From Chryseobacterium sp. Leaf404 (lineage in GTDB: Bacteria; Bacteroidota; Bacteroidia; Flavobacteriales; Weeksellaceae): 64,000 bases of DNA. The stretch covers positions 72,833 to 136,832 of the forward strand of contig NZ_LMQM01000010.1 in assembly GCF_001424145.1 (NCBI RefSeq). Direction: 5' to 3'. Each line of letters starts with the position of its first letter. The first letter of the stretch is position 1. Under the pieces are notes generated by a model that worked only from the letters and a program-made list of their open reading frames with translations, was not told the origin of the DNA and ran no database searches. This document shows positions 33,752 to 42,746 of the stretch, piece by piece. Made by a program: the position numbers and the translations under genes.

Positions 33752-34148
33752 CGTTGTCTTTTGATTTTAGCCTGTCTTTTACAAACTCTACTTTTGTTTT
33801 GCCATGCGGCTTGGGGTTTCCGTCTTCATCAAGGTTTACCATCACGATTCTGTCGACTGTAATGATCGTTTGGTGCGTCATTTTATTTCTTACCTGACAG
33901 GCCAAAGTTACAGATGTAGAGCCGAATTTTGTCACTTCAATACCAATTTCAATAATATCTCCCTGCTTGGCAGAACTCACAAAATTAATTTCTGATATAA
34001 ATTTAGTGACGATTTTTTTATTTTCAAGCTGAATGACGGCGTAAAGAGCAGCTTCCTCGTCAATCCACTGCAGTAAACGTCCTCCAAATAGTGACTGATT
34101 TGGATTTAAATCTTCAGGTTTTACCCATTTTCTCGTGTGATAATTCAT
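33735..34148 (-). CDS. Acyl-CoA thioesterase, hotdog fold
   Basis: 137 residues. The motifs NPNQSLFGGRLLQWIDEEAA and SEINFVSSAKQGDIIEIGIE match the YciA/BACH hotdog family, with the catalytic Asp in WIDEEAA. It hydrolyses acyl-CoA. The product and physiological substrate are unknown. It is the first gene ahead of the AraC-HMA and CopA genes and may share their mRNA. Confidence 0.88.
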   Translation of the reverse strand: MNYHTRKWVKPEDLNPNQSLFGGRLLQWIDEEAALYAVIQLENKKIVTKFISEINFVSSAKQGDIIEIGIEVTKFGSTSVTLACQVRNKMTHQTIITVDRIVMVNLDEDGNPKPHGKTKVEFVKDRLKSKDNDEDFH

Positions 34149-34231
34149 TGAATGTAAGTCTAATTTAGTGGGTTAGTTGATGAATGGATGTATGGATGAG
34201 TCATTTAGATTATATACTAATTGATATCGCT

Positions 34232-34645
34232 TTAATTTCTTTTTGAACGCATAGCTTTTACTTTGTGAACAGAATCGTCTTTTAGAAATTGGGTGTATTC
34301 TTCAGATTCCGTGCTGAAAATTGCAATTTTACTTTCGTGGTTATGATGAATTCCGAAGCCATATCTTTTGCAGAGAACTGAAGAGCGTAGGCAGGGTTGT
34401 CCCTTTGAGAAAAATTTTGCCCTTTCATTATCTCTTTCCTCATCCGTTAAGTCTTTTTTTCTGGCGAAAACTTCAAAGACTACATCATCAGAACTGTAGT
34501 GATAAGGTTTACTACGGATCATTTCGTACTGAATTTCTCCAGCGGTTGCCGTTTTTCTGCTCGGAGGTGCCTCTGAGAACTTGACCGGGCAGTCTGCAGC
34601 TACTTCAATAAATGTATTCTGATAATCTGTTGTATGGATTTTCAT
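34232..34645 (-). CDS. DUF6157 family protein
   Basis: 137 residues, cytoplasmic. MKIHTTDYQNTFIEVAADCP and EIQYEMIRSKPYHYSSDDVV, then FFSKGQPCLRSSVLCKRYGF, are typical of this small family of unknown function. It has no signal peptide, and its neighbours on both sides are transcribed separately. Confidence 0.75.
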   Translation of the reverse strand: MKIHTTDYQNTFIEVAADCPVKFSEAPPSRKTATAGEIQYEMIRSKPYHYSSDDVVFEVFARKKDLTDEERDNERAKFFSKGQPCLRSSVLCKRYGFGIHHNHESKIAIFSTESEEYTQFLKDDSVHKVKAMRSKRN

Positions 34646-34797
34646 CTGTAAAACTCAATTATGACCTCTAATTTATGAAAAAAAACAATTAAAAACTACA
34701 CAAGATGGTTATATAAAGTGCGGATTCATCAGTAATTAAAGATTATTTTAATATTTATGCAAATGATTAAAAAAAAACTTGATTTTGAAATTTTTAA

Positions 34798-34823
34798 TTG
34801 TATCTTGCAGACGTTTATATTTG
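34798..34823 (+). promoter_or_regulatory. Promoter of the RRM gene
   Basis: TATATTTG at 34816-34823 is a perfect TAnnTTTG, with TTG at 34798-34800 upstream. It gives a 5' untranslated region of about 70 nt, which could serve cold or growth regulation. Confidence 0.5.
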
Positions 34824-34899
34824 GAATCAATATTTGTTCATTACTGTATGTTGTTTTTCTTTTATATACCAAATCTTTACTAATTTAATTTTTTTTACA

Positions 34900-35298
34900 A
34901 TGAACATTTTTGTTTCAAACATCAATTACGCAACTAAAGAACATGAGTTGCAAGACCTATTTTCAGAGTTTGGAGAAGTTTCTTCAGCTAAAATCATTAC
35001 AGACAGAGAAACTGGTCGTTCAAGAGGTTTCGGATTTATCGAAATGGGCGACGAGGAAGGACAACAGGCTATCGAAGCTTTGCATGAGAAAGAATTTAAC
35101 GGAAAAGCGTTAAACGTTTCTGAGGCTAAGCCAAGAGAAGATAAACCAAGAAGAAGTTTTGACAATAACAGAAGCGGTGGCGGTGGCTACGGTGGCGGTA
35201 ACAGAAGCGGCGGTGGCAGCGGTTACGGAGGAAATAACAGAGGCAACGGTGGAGGAAGTTACGGTGGTGGAAACGACCGTGGCGGAAATCGTTGGTAA
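34900..35298 (+). CDS. Glycine-rich RRM RNA-binding protein
   Basis: 132 residues from ATG 34900; the longer frame from 34798 lies upstream of the promoter. Residues 1-78 are an RNA recognition motif with RNP2 (NIFVSNI) and RNP1 (RSRGFGFIEM). Residues 79-132 are Gly/Arg/Asn-rich repeats (GGGYGGGN-type). It resembles plant and cyanobacterial cold-induced RNA-binding proteins and probably acts as an RNA chaperone. A strong terminator follows. Confidence 0.93.
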   Translation: MNIFVSNINYATKEHELQDLFSEFGEVSSAKIITDRETGRSRGFGFIEMGDEEGQQAIEALHEKEFNGKALNVSEAKPREDKPRRSFDNNRSGGGGYGGGNRSGGGSGYGGNNRGNGGGSYGGGNDRGGNRW

Positions 35299-35302
35299 AA
35301 AT

Positions 35303-35334
35303 TAAGGCGGCTTTTTTAAAGCCGCTTTTTTTGT
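35303..35334 (+). terminator. Terminator of the RRM gene
   Basis: AAGGCGGCTT/AAAGCCGCTT stem and T-run. A second palindrome ATCTGAGAATATTCTCAGAT with a T-run lies at 35340-35366 and may serve both strands. Confidence 0.8.
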
Positions 35335-35376
35335 ATAATGATCTGAGAATATTCTCAGATTTTTTTGTTTGACAGA

Positions 35377-35844
35377 TTAATCTTTTTTCTTTTTCTTCTT
35401 TTTATCCTTTGCCTTCTTATCTTTTTTAGGATTCAGAATTTCATCAGCAATTTCTAATCTTGGAGCCTTCATTTTCGGAGCTTTTAAGTCTAAATCGTGA
35501 TCGAAATATTCATTCAGATCTTCTTTTACAACCAGATTTTCCCTTAGCAGAAAAGCAATAATCTCTTTGCCCGAATTATCAAAAAAGTTTTCCGATATTT
35601 CTTTCAACAGAAAATTTCTGTAATCTTCAACGGGAACCAAAACACTGTATCTGAAAATCCTTCCTTCTTTTTCGGTTTTTAAATATCCTTTTTCAACCAG
35701 AATTTTAAGATACGTTGAAACTGTATTCTGGTGCGGTTTCGGATCAGAATGTTGCTCCATAACATCTTTAAGATAGAATGAATGAAGCTTCCAGAAAAGT
35801 CTCATCAGATTTTCTTCTGCAGAAGTAAGGTGATTGATCTTCAT
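35377..35844 (-). CDS. BlaI/MecI/CopY-type repressor
   Basis: 155 residues. Winged helix at 5-75 (LTSAEENLMRLFWKLHSFYL, then KDVMEQHSDPKPHQNTVSTY plus LKILVEKGYLKTEKEGRIFRY) and a dimerisation helix segment (83-115). The C-terminus is a Lys-rich tail (KDKKAKDKKKKKKKD) not usual in the family. BlaI repressors are normally cleaved by a BlaR1 sensor; no such gene is next to it. It lies 9 nt downstream of the PAP2-like gene. Confidence 0.8.
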   Translation of the reverse strand: MKINHLTSAEENLMRLFWKLHSFYLKDVMEQHSDPKPHQNTVSTYLKILVEKGYLKTEKEGRIFRYSVLVPVEDYRNFLLKEISENFFDNSGKEIIAFLLRENLVVKEDLNEYFDHDLDLKAPKMKAPRLEIADEILNPKKDKKAKDKKKKKKKD

Positions 35845-35853
35845 ATAAATAAT

Positions 35854-36456
35854 TTAATTCCTGTATTGTATATCGCAATAAAGATAGAAAAAAGAAACTG
35901 AAAAAGCTATAAATGCCCCTAAAATAACCTCTTTCGGCGTGTGTCTCTTCAAAATAACCCTCGTTAAACCCACCAGAACTGCTATAAAAAGCCATAGGAA
36001 TCCCATGTAAGGTTCGATGTTATAAAATAATGCAGCCACAAAGACATTGAAAGCAGTGTGCATCGAACTTTTAATAAAATAATTGCTGATCTGCAATGCC
36101 AGCAGCAGAATCAAAATAAAAAGCATCACAAAATCCACCTGATTGTACATCAGATAGGCAATAAGGATATAAAATACAACACAGAATCCTATAAAGAAAT
36201 AAAGCGTTTTTCTCTGCGTGCGGTTTGAAACATCCATATTGGTGTAGAGCCCTGTTTTTACATGATAATAAATCCAGCCTACTACAGGCAGGATAATCAT
36301 CAGCAGAATCGGTAAAAAATGGGTGAGAGACTGTTTGATGTTATATTCATGCACGCTCATATACACGAAAAAAAGGACAAGAGAAACCAAAGGGTTAAAA
36401 AAATCTGATATAATTCTCGAAATTTTGTGTAAAGATGATGTCTGTTTTTCTTCCAT
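35854..36456 (-). CDS. PAP2-superfamily-like membrane protein
   Basis: 200 residues with five or six membrane helices. The second and third phosphatase motifs are recognisable (SSMHTAFN and TRVILKRHTPKEVILGAFIA), while the first (KxxxxxxRP) is weak. The family dephosphorylates lipid phosphates in the membrane. The missing first motif makes activity uncertain. It appears co-transcribed with the BlaI-type gene. Confidence 0.7.
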   Translation of the reverse strand: MEEKQTSSLHKISRIISDFFNPLVSLVLFFVYMSVHEYNIKQSLTHFLPILLMIILPVVGWIYYHVKTGLYTNMDVSNRTQRKTLYFFIGFCVVFYILIAYLMYNQVDFVMLFILILLLALQISNYFIKSSMHTAFNVFVAALFYNIEPYMGFLWLFIAVLVGLTRVILKRHTPKEVILGAFIAFSVSFFYLYCDIQYRN

Positions 36457-36535
36457 TTTAATTTTAATGATGTAAATATAATATTATACGGAAAAAAACA
36501 GTTGCTTCATATATAATAAAACAAAGTTTTTTTTA

Positions 36536-36543
36536 TATTTTTG
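36536..36543 (+). promoter_or_regulatory. -7 element of pdhA
   Basis: TATTTTTG fits TAnnTTTG, 38 nt before the ATG. Confidence 0.5.
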
Positions 36544-36581
36544 CTCAACTATTTCATAATAAATAAGCAAGAAGCTAGCAC

Positions 36582-37586
36582 ATGAAAGAATTTTCTAAAG
36601 AGGTGTACCTAAAGTGGTATGAAGATATGACTATGTGGAGAAGGTTTGAAGACAAATGCCGTTCTCTCTATCTAAAACAAAAAATAAGAGGTTTTTTACA
36701 TTTGTACAACGGTCAGGAGGCTATTCCTGCTGGTTTTACGCATGCAATGGATTTAACAAAAGACAGTATGATCACTGCATACAGATGTCATATCCATCCA
36801 ATGGCAATGGGCGTTGATCCTAAAAGAATCATGGCAGAACTTTGTGGTAAAGCTACAGGTACTTCCGGTGGTATGGGTGGTTCTATGCATATTTTCAGTA
36901 AAGAACACAGATTCTACGGTGGTCACGGTATCGTAGGAGGTCAGATTCCTTTAGGAGCAGGTATTGCTTTCGCAGATCAGTATTTTGACAGAAAAGCAGT
37001 AAACATCTGTTTCTTCGGAGACGGTGCTGCAAGACAGGGATCTCTTCACGAAACTTTCAACATGGCGATGAACTGGAAACTTCCTGTAATTTTCGTTGTT
37101 GAAAACAATCAATACGCGATGGGAACTTCTGTAAAAAGAACAGCCAATCACGAAGATATCTATAAATTAGGTTTAGGTTACGAAATGCCATGTCTTGCTG
37201 TAGACGCAATGGATCCTGAGAAAGTGGCTGAAGCTGCTTACGAAGCTATTGAAAGAGCAAGAAGAGGTGACGGGCCAACTTTCATCGAAGCAAGAACTTA
37301 CCGTTTCAGAGGTCACTCTATGTCTGATGCTGAGCCTTACAGATCTAAGGAAGAAGTGGCAATCGCTAAAAATGACGACCCTATAGAACTGATCAAATCA
37401 AGAATCCTTTCTAACAGCTGGGCTACAGAAGAAGAACTGGAAGCTTTGGATAACAAATCAAGAGATTTCGTTGAAGAATGTATTGAGTTTATGGAAAACT
37501 CTCCATATCCTGATACTGAGAAAATCTACGAGTACGTTTACGCTCAGGAAAACTATCCGTTCTTAGATAAATTTGAAAATCAATAA
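36582..37586 (+). CDS. pdhA: Pyruvate dehydrogenase E1 alpha subunit
   Basis: 334 residues. The thiamine-diphosphate site is GDGAARQGSLHETFNMAMNW followed by VVENNQYAMGTSVKR. The phospho-loop region YRFRGHSMSDAEPYR is present. It decarboxylates pyruvate with the E1 beta subunit, whose gene is not in this window. It is followed by the E2 gene 80 nt later. Confidence 0.96.
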   Translation: MKEFSKEVYLKWYEDMTMWRRFEDKCRSLYLKQKIRGFLHLYNGQEAIPAGFTHAMDLTKDSMITAYRCHIHPMAMGVDPKRIMAELCGKATGTSGGMGGSMHIFSKEHRFYGGHGIVGGQIPLGAGIAFADQYFDRKAVNICFFGDGAARQGSLHETFNMAMNWKLPVIFVVENNQYAMGTSVKRTANHEDIYKLGLGYEMPCLAVDAMDPEKVAEAAYEAIERARRGDGPTFIEARTYRFRGHSMSDAEPYRSKEEVAIAKNDDPIELIKSRILSNSWATEEELEALDNKSRDFVEECIEFMENSPYPDTEKIYEYVYAQENYPFLDKFENQ

Positions 37587-37625
37587 AATTAAATTAATTT
37601 GAAATTTGGCATTTGAGTTTCCCTA

Positions 37626-37657
37626 ATCTCAAATCTCGAATCTCAAAATTCAAATCA
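37626..37657. repeat. Short tandem AATCTCAA-like repeat
   Basis: The 80-bp spacer between pdhA and pdhC contains CTAATCTCAAATCTCGAATCTC and related 8-mers. A similar stretch lies at 41874-41923. Confidence 0.35.
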
Positions 37658-37666
37658 ATATAAATT

Positions 37667-39292
37667 ATGGCAGAAGTAATTACAATGCCACGTCTTTCCG
37701 ATACAATGACGGAAGGAAAAGTGGCTAAGTGGCATAAAAAAGTAGGAGATAAGGTGAAAGAAGGAGATATCTTAGCCGAAATCGAAACCGACAAAGCAGT
37801 ACAGGATTTTGAATCTGAAATTGAAGGAACACTCTTATTTGTAGGTGTAGAAGAAGGAAATGCAGCAGCTGTAGATTCTGTTTTAGCCATTATCGGTAAA
37901 GAAGGTGAAGATATTTCTTCATTAACAGGAGGAAGTGCTCCTGCAGCTGAAGGTTCTTCTGAAGAGAAAAAATCTGCGGAAGAATCTAAAACTGAAAACG
38001 AAGCTACAAGTGTAGAACAGACTTCAGCAGAAGTTCCTGCCGGTGTGGAAGTAATCACAATGCCGAGACTTTCAGATACAATGACTGAAGGTAAAGTGGC
38101 TAAATGGCATAAAAACGTTGGAGATACCGTAAAAGAAGGAGATCTTCTTGCTGAAATCGAAACAGATAAAGCCGTTCAGGATTTTGAATCTGAATTTAAC
38201 GGCGTTTTATTAAAGCAGGGCGTTGAAGAAGGTGGTGCTGCTCCTGTTGATACCGTTTTGGCAATCATCGGCCCTGAAGGTACTGATGTTTCTGCTGTAG
38301 GATCATCAAAGCCGGCGGAAAAATCATCAGAAAAATCTTCCGACAAACCAGCAGAACAGAAATCTGAAACAAAAACTGAAGAAAAACCGGCTGCACAGGC
38401 GTCTGCTTCTTCTTCAGACAGAGTGGCAATTTCTCCTTTGGCTAAAAAAATGGCTCAGGATAAAGGAGTTGACATTCATTCAGTACAGGGTTCCGGTGAA
38501 AACGGAAGAATCGTTAAGAAAGATATTGAAAACTACAAGCCTTCTGAAAAAGCTGCTGCAACAGCATCTGCGCCAAGTGCATCTGCTCAGGTTGCTGTGA
38601 ATTTTGTACAGGGTGAAGATACTGAAACTCCAAACTCTCAGGTAAGAAATATTATCGCAAAACGTCTTTCTGAAAGCAAATTTACTGCTCCTCACTATTA
38701 CCTGATGGTGGAGATCAATATGGATAAAGCGATTGAAGCAAGAAAAGAAATCAACACACTTCCGGATACGAAAATTTCTTTCAATGATATGATTATTAAA
38801 GCGACTGCAATTGCTTTAAGAAAACATCCGCAGGTAAATTCAAGCTGGGCAGGAGACAAAGTAATCCACAGAGGAAATATCAACATCGGTGTTGCGGTGG
38901 CAATTCCAGACGGATTGGTAGTTCCGGTGCTGAAGAATACAGATCATATGTCTTACACTCAAATTTCTGCTGGCGTAAAAGATATGGCTGGAAGAGCGAA
39001 GAGCAAAGGTCTTAAGGCAAACGAAATGGAAGGTTCTACTTTCTCAATTTCGAACCTTGGAATGTTTGGTATCGAAACTTTCACAAGTATCATCAACCAA
39101 CCAAACTCTGCAATTCTTTCTGTAGGTGCGATTATTGAAAAACCTATCGTAAAAGACGGTCAGATTGTAGTAGGAAATACAATGAAGCTTTCACTGGCAT
39201 GTGACCACAGAGTAGTGGACGGTGCTACCGGAGCTCAATTCTTACAGACTTTAAGAACTTATTTAGAAAGCCCGTTATCTTTATTGGTATAA
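37667..39292 (+). CDS. pdhC: Dihydrolipoamide acetyltransferase (pyruvate dehydrogenase E2)
   Basis: 541 residues. Two lipoyl domains (1-77 and 127-204), each with the lipoyl lysine in EIETDKAVQDFESE. A peripheral-subunit-binding domain follows (about 252-290; ISPLAKKMAQDKGVDIHSVQ, GSGENGRIVKKDI), then the catalytic domain (310-541), with the active His in CDHRVVDGATGAQFL. Linkers are Ala/Glu/Ser-rich. Two lipoyl domains are usual in this phylum. The E3 gene is not nearby. Confidence 0.96.
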   Translation: MAEVITMPRLSDTMTEGKVAKWHKKVGDKVKEGDILAEIETDKAVQDFESEIEGTLLFVGVEEGNAAAVDSVLAIIGKEGEDISSLTGGSAPAAEGSSEEKKSAEESKTENEATSVEQTSAEVPAGVEVITMPRLSDTMTEGKVAKWHKNVGDTVKEGDLLAEIETDKAVQDFESEFNGVLLKQGVEEGGAAPVDTVLAIIGPEGTDVSAVGSSKPAEKSSEKSSDKPAEQKSETKTEEKPAAQASASSSDRVAISPLAKKMAQDKGVDIHSVQGSGENGRIVKKDIENYKPSEKAAATASAPSASAQVAVNFVQGEDTETPNSQVRNIIAKRLSESKFTAPHYYLMVEINMDKAIEARKEINTLPDTKISFNDMIIKATAIALRKHPQVNSSWAGDKVIHRGNINIGVAVAIPDGLVVPVLKNTDHMSYTQISAGVKDMAGRAKSKGLKANEMEGSTFSISNLGMFGIETFTSIINQPNSAILSVGAIIEKPIVKDGQIVVGNTMKLSLACDHRVVDGATGAQFLQTLRTYLESPLSLLV

Positions 39293-39314
39293 CATCTTTT
39301 TAGATTTATGAATA

Positions 39315-39345
39315 CAAACCTCTCAATTTTGGGAGGTTTTTTTTG
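39315..39345 (+). terminator. Terminator of pdhA-pdhC
   Basis: AACCTC/GAGGTT stem with a T-run of eight. Confidence 0.7.
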
Positions 39346-39441
39346 TTTTAAATAAGATTGTCACCAGTTCAATTTTACATTTAGAAATTAAAATTATTTT
39401 GCAGGAAAAAAATAATATCCTATTTTAGTGAAAAAATATAA

Positions 39442-40302
39442 ATGAAAAAAATAATTCTTGCAACAGTTTCGTTTTTATGCATTTTCAGTTACGCCCAGAA
39501 TCAGCGTTTTTCGTATGAATATAAATTCGTGGTAGATTCATTGGAAAAAGATAAAGTAGAAACAGAAATAATGCTTCTGAAAGTCTATTCCAAAGGATCA
39601 CAGTTTTACAGTAAAGCGACAGCAGAGGCAGATTCTACAAGGCTTGCTGAGATTTCAAAACAGATAAGTTCCGGAATTATAAATATGAAAGGTATGGCAA
39701 CCGGCGGAAAAGTAAGGCATCACGTAGAAAAAAACTATCCGGATTATCAGATCAGTTACTTTATAAAATTAGGGGGCGAAGAATACATGATGGCTGAAAC
39801 CAGAAAACAGGAATGGAAAATCTCACCCGAAAAACAGAAAACAGGAGAGCTGATGACACATAAGGCCACCTGTAATTTTGCCGGAAGAAACTGGACTGCA
39901 TAGTTCGCAGCAGACATTCCGATACAGGATGGCCTTTACAAATTTCATGGTCTTCCAGGGCTGATTGTTAAAATTGAAGATGAGACAAAATCACATTTCT
40001 ACGAATTAAAAGGAATTCAGAAGATGAATACTGATACTGCTTTCAAAAGTTTTAAGGATAAAAAAAGATTTAACGCTTTGATTGTCTTAGATCACAAAAA
40101 ATTTAAAAAAGCATATCTGGATTACAGAGCAGACCCAAACAAAGGAACCAGGCAGATGATGGCGTCAGGAGTTATCTACCGCGTGACCGATGCATCAGGA
40201 AATCCTGTAGACATGAATAAAATAATGAAAGATCGCGAGAAAAAGCAGATTGAATCCAATAAAAAGAATAATAACCTTTTAGAAGTAGATCTGCTGAAAT
40301 AA
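39442..40302 (+). pseudogene. GLPGLI-family protein interrupted by an in-frame TAG
   Basis: A signal peptide (MKKIILATVSFLCIFSYAQ) and the GLPGLI-family body run to GRNWTA, then a TAG at 39901-39903. The same frame continues through FAADIPIQDGLYKFHGLPGL and IVKIEDETKSHFYELKGIQK to 40302. The signature GLPGLI lies after the stop. In the family the interrupted position is usually Trp, so TGG to TAG is the simplest explanation. Total length without the stop would be about 286 residues, normal for the family. Function of the family is unknown. Confidence 0.8.
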
Positions 40303-40304
40303 TA

Positions 40305-40340
40305 ACATAATGCCCGGAATTAAATTTCGGGTATTTTGTT
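40305..40340 (+). terminator. Terminator-like hairpin
   Basis: TGCCCGGAA/TTTCGGGTA hairpin followed by a moderately T-rich segment, after the GLPGLI pseudogene. Confidence 0.55.
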
Positions 40341-40415
40341 TGGCCAATCAGAGAATGGATGGCTTGCATTTTGTTGCTGTGTAAAATACTTTCACCAGCA
40401 CAAAAAAAATATTTT

Positions 40416-41651
40416 ATGAAATTACAAAAGACTTATCTACTGCTTGCAGCTGCATTTTTCACTTTCAGCTGCACCGCAGAAATGGAAGAAAATCTACCTT
40501 CTCCACCGGACGAGGCACTTCTTGCTCCTGTAGAAACCAATCCTGCAAATACATCGTATGCTCCCGCTTTTCCAGGCCAGACAAGAGCAGGGGGAGTAAA
40601 AACCGTAACACCCATTAAAACTGAAGTCATTGCCACCACTTTATCTTCACCCTGGGGCATAACATCAATGCCCGACGGCAGATTACTCGTGACCCAAAAA
40701 ACAGGCGCAATGAAAATTGTTACAGCCACAGGAGCGGTGGGAGCGGCTATCACAGGAATTCCGGCAGTCAATTCAAATGGGCAGGGCGGTCTTTTAGGGT
40801 TGTGCCTCGATCCTCAATTTGTAACAAACAGAATGATCTACTGGGTCTTTTCTGAAAATGTAGCAGGAGGAACAGTAACTTCAGTTGCTAAAGGAAAACT
40901 TTCCACAAGTGAAACAGCAATCGAAAACGCAACAGTAATTTACAGAGCAGCTCCATCAGCATCAGTCGGAAATCTGCATTACGGAGGACGAATTTTATTC
41001 GATTCCACCGGAAACCTTCTGGTAAGCACCGGAGAGCGTTCAGATATTACTACCAGACCCCTCGCACAGTCTGTGAGTGCGGCCTTAGGTAAAATTATCA
41101 GAATTACAAAAGACGGTCAGCCGGGACCCGGTAATCCAACTTTCGCAGGAAGCGGTTCTCTGCCAGAATTATACAGCATTGGCCACAGAAATCCTCAGGG
41201 AATGGCAATTCATCCTACAACCGGTGAGCTTTTTCAAAGCGAGCACGGCCCGAGAGGAGGTGATGAAATCAATAAAGTAACCGCCGGAGCCAACTACGGA
41301 TGGCCAACGATCACTTATGGAATAGAATATGACGGCGCAACGATTGGTTCGGGAATTCAGCAGCAGGCAGGCATGCAGCAGCCGGTTTATTATTGGGATC
41401 CTGTGATTTCACCAAGCGGAATGACCTTCTACAGGGGAAACAATATTCCAGAATGGCAGAACAATCTCTTCGTAGCGGCCTTATCCGGTAAACATATCGT
41501 AAGACTTGTGATTAAAGACAGTAAAGTTTACGGTGAAGAAAGACTTCTGGCAACAGAAGACCAACGTTTCAGAGACATTACACAAGGCATTGACGGTGCT
41601 TTATATGCAGTCACAGACGGAGGCAGACTCTACAAAATATCAAAACAGTAA
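40416..41651 (+). CDS. PQQ-dependent sugar dehydrogenase lipoprotein (glucose/sorbosone type)
   Basis: About 411 residues from ATG 40416 (MKLQKTYLLLAAAFFTFSC, a lipobox signal); the upstream in-frame start at 40359 is not needed. The beta-propeller motifs include LSSPWGITSMPDGRLLVTQK, NLHYGGRILFDSTGNLLVST, SIGHRNPQGMAIHPTTGELF and QSEHGPRGGDEINKVTAGAN. It oxidises an aldose sugar in the periplasm using pyrroloquinoline quinone. No PQQ synthesis genes are nearby, so the cofactor may be taken up. Confidence 0.9.
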   Translation: MKLQKTYLLLAAAFFTFSCTAEMEENLPSPPDEALLAPVETNPANTSYAPAFPGQTRAGGVKTVTPIKTEVIATTLSSPWGITSMPDGRLLVTQKTGAMKIVTATGAVGAAITGIPAVNSNGQGGLLGLCLDPQFVTNRMIYWVFSENVAGGTVTSVAKGKLSTSETAIENATVIYRAAPSASVGNLHYGGRILFDSTGNLLVSTGERSDITTRPLAQSVSAALGKIIRITKDGQPGPGNPTFAGSGSLPELYSIGHRNPQGMAIHPTTGELFQSEHGPRGGDEINKVTAGANYGWPTITYGIEYDGATIGSGIQQQAGMQQPVYYWDPVISPSGMTFYRGNNIPEWQNNLFVAALSGKHIVRLVIKDSKVYGEERLLATEDQRFRDITQGIDGALYAVTDGGRLYKISKQ

Positions 41652-41654
41652 ACA

Positions 41655-41682
41655 CAAAATCTCCGTAATGGAGATTTTTTTA
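41655..41682 (+). terminator. Terminator
   Basis: AAATCTCC-gtaat-GGAGATTT plus T-run directly after the sugar dehydrogenase gene. Confidence 0.8.
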
Positions 41683-41730
41683 TGTTCCTTACTGTGAAAC
41701 TGAAAATTGATTCTGTAATTTTATTTTTTT

Positions 41731-41993
41731 AGGAGCCGGGAACCTGCTTTCCGCTACTACTCCTCACGCCACCACTTTTCCCCTCGCCAGTTGCGGGGTA
41801 ACCGCTGCAATCAGGGCTAGTTACGATTCGTAATTAAAACCACTTGATATGCCGAAACACCTTAATTTGCACCCCAAATCCCAAATCACAAATCACAAAT
41901 CTCAAACCTCAAACCTCAAATCAGCAAATGTCATTCTGAGCGAAGCCGAAGGCCCGAATCTTGCACCCCGAAGCCCGCCTCCAGCACCCAAAA
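41731..41993. repeat. Cluster of spacer repeats
   Basis: The 342-bp gap has no gene. It contains an element starting AGGAGCCGGGAACCTGCTTT (41731-41827) of a kind I associate with Chryseobacterium spacers, a tandem array of AAATCAC/AAACCTC 7-mers (41874-41923), and TGTCATTCTGAGCGAAGCCG (from 41929), a common flavobacterial interspersed repeat. The base composition is visibly richer in GC than its neighbours. Confidence 0.45.
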
Positions 41994-42599
41994 TCACCCT
42001 AAAACCGTAACCCCTTTCTGAAGCAATTCAAAAATCGCGTCTTTACCATTATCAGGTTTTACATTTACTGCCCGTGTTCCGTTGAAGTGAACGCAGGTAA
42101 CATATCCGTTGGCAACGGCATCTGTAGCCGTAAATTTCACACAGTAATCCAAGGCCAAACCAACGATTTCAACCAGTTGGATGTCGTGGTATTTTAAAAA
42201 ATCGTCAAGCCCCGTTTTCATAAAATGATTATTATCCTGGAAACCGCTGTAGCTGTCAATTTCAGAATTTGTTCCTTTCTGAACCGTGTGCGTGGCTTTT
42301 TCAATATTCAAATCAGGATGAAACTCTGCACCTTTTGTTCCCTGTACGCAGTGGTCTGGCCACATAAACTGCGGAACTCCGTTCAGAATGATGCTTTCAC
42401 CCACTTTTCTGTTGTTGTTGGAGGCAAAACTTTTGTGATTGGCAGGATGAAAATCCTGAGTAAAAACAATCTGGTCATACTGGTTTTCTTCCATTAAAAG
42501 ATTGATGTAGGGAATAATTTCTTTAGCATTGGGAACCGCAAGAGAGCCGCCTTCACAGAAATCATTCTGTACATCTACAACGATAAGAGCTTTTTTCAT
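41994..42599 (-). CDS. pncA: Nicotinamidase
   Basis: 201 residues, isochorismatase-like fold. Catalytic Asp9 (VVDVQNDF), metal site QDFHPANHKSFASNN with MWPDHCVQGT, and the nucleophilic Cys in GLALDYCVKFTA are all present. It converts nicotinamide to nicotinate for NAD salvage. Confidence 0.95.
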   Translation of the reverse strand: MKKALIVVDVQNDFCEGGSLAVPNAKEIIPYINLLMEENQYDQIVFTQDFHPANHKSFASNNNRKVGESIILNGVPQFMWPDHCVQGTKGAEFHPDLNIEKATHTVQKGTNSEIDSYSGFQDNNHFMKTGLDDFLKYHDIQLVEIVGLALDYCVKFTATDAVANGYVTCVHFNGTRAVNVKPDNGKDAIFELLQKGVTVLG

Positions 42600-42746
42600 A
42601 TATAATTTTTTTAATTGAGAGCCTTAAAATTTAACTTTAAAAATACTGTAAAATCATTTTAAAACTCTTCTTATTTTCGATAAATTTACAGCAGACTAAA
42701 CTCAAATATTTGTCCAAAATAAAATTATCGGACAAATAGACACGCT

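Noticed and set aside
37626-37657. CRISPR-like array
   Set aside because: The repeated units are 7-8 nt with no spacers; no cas gene is present anywhere in the window.
40024-40302. Separate 92-codon gene
   Set aside because: It is the same frame as the upstream GLPGLI gene, interrupted only by one TAG; treated as one pseudogene.
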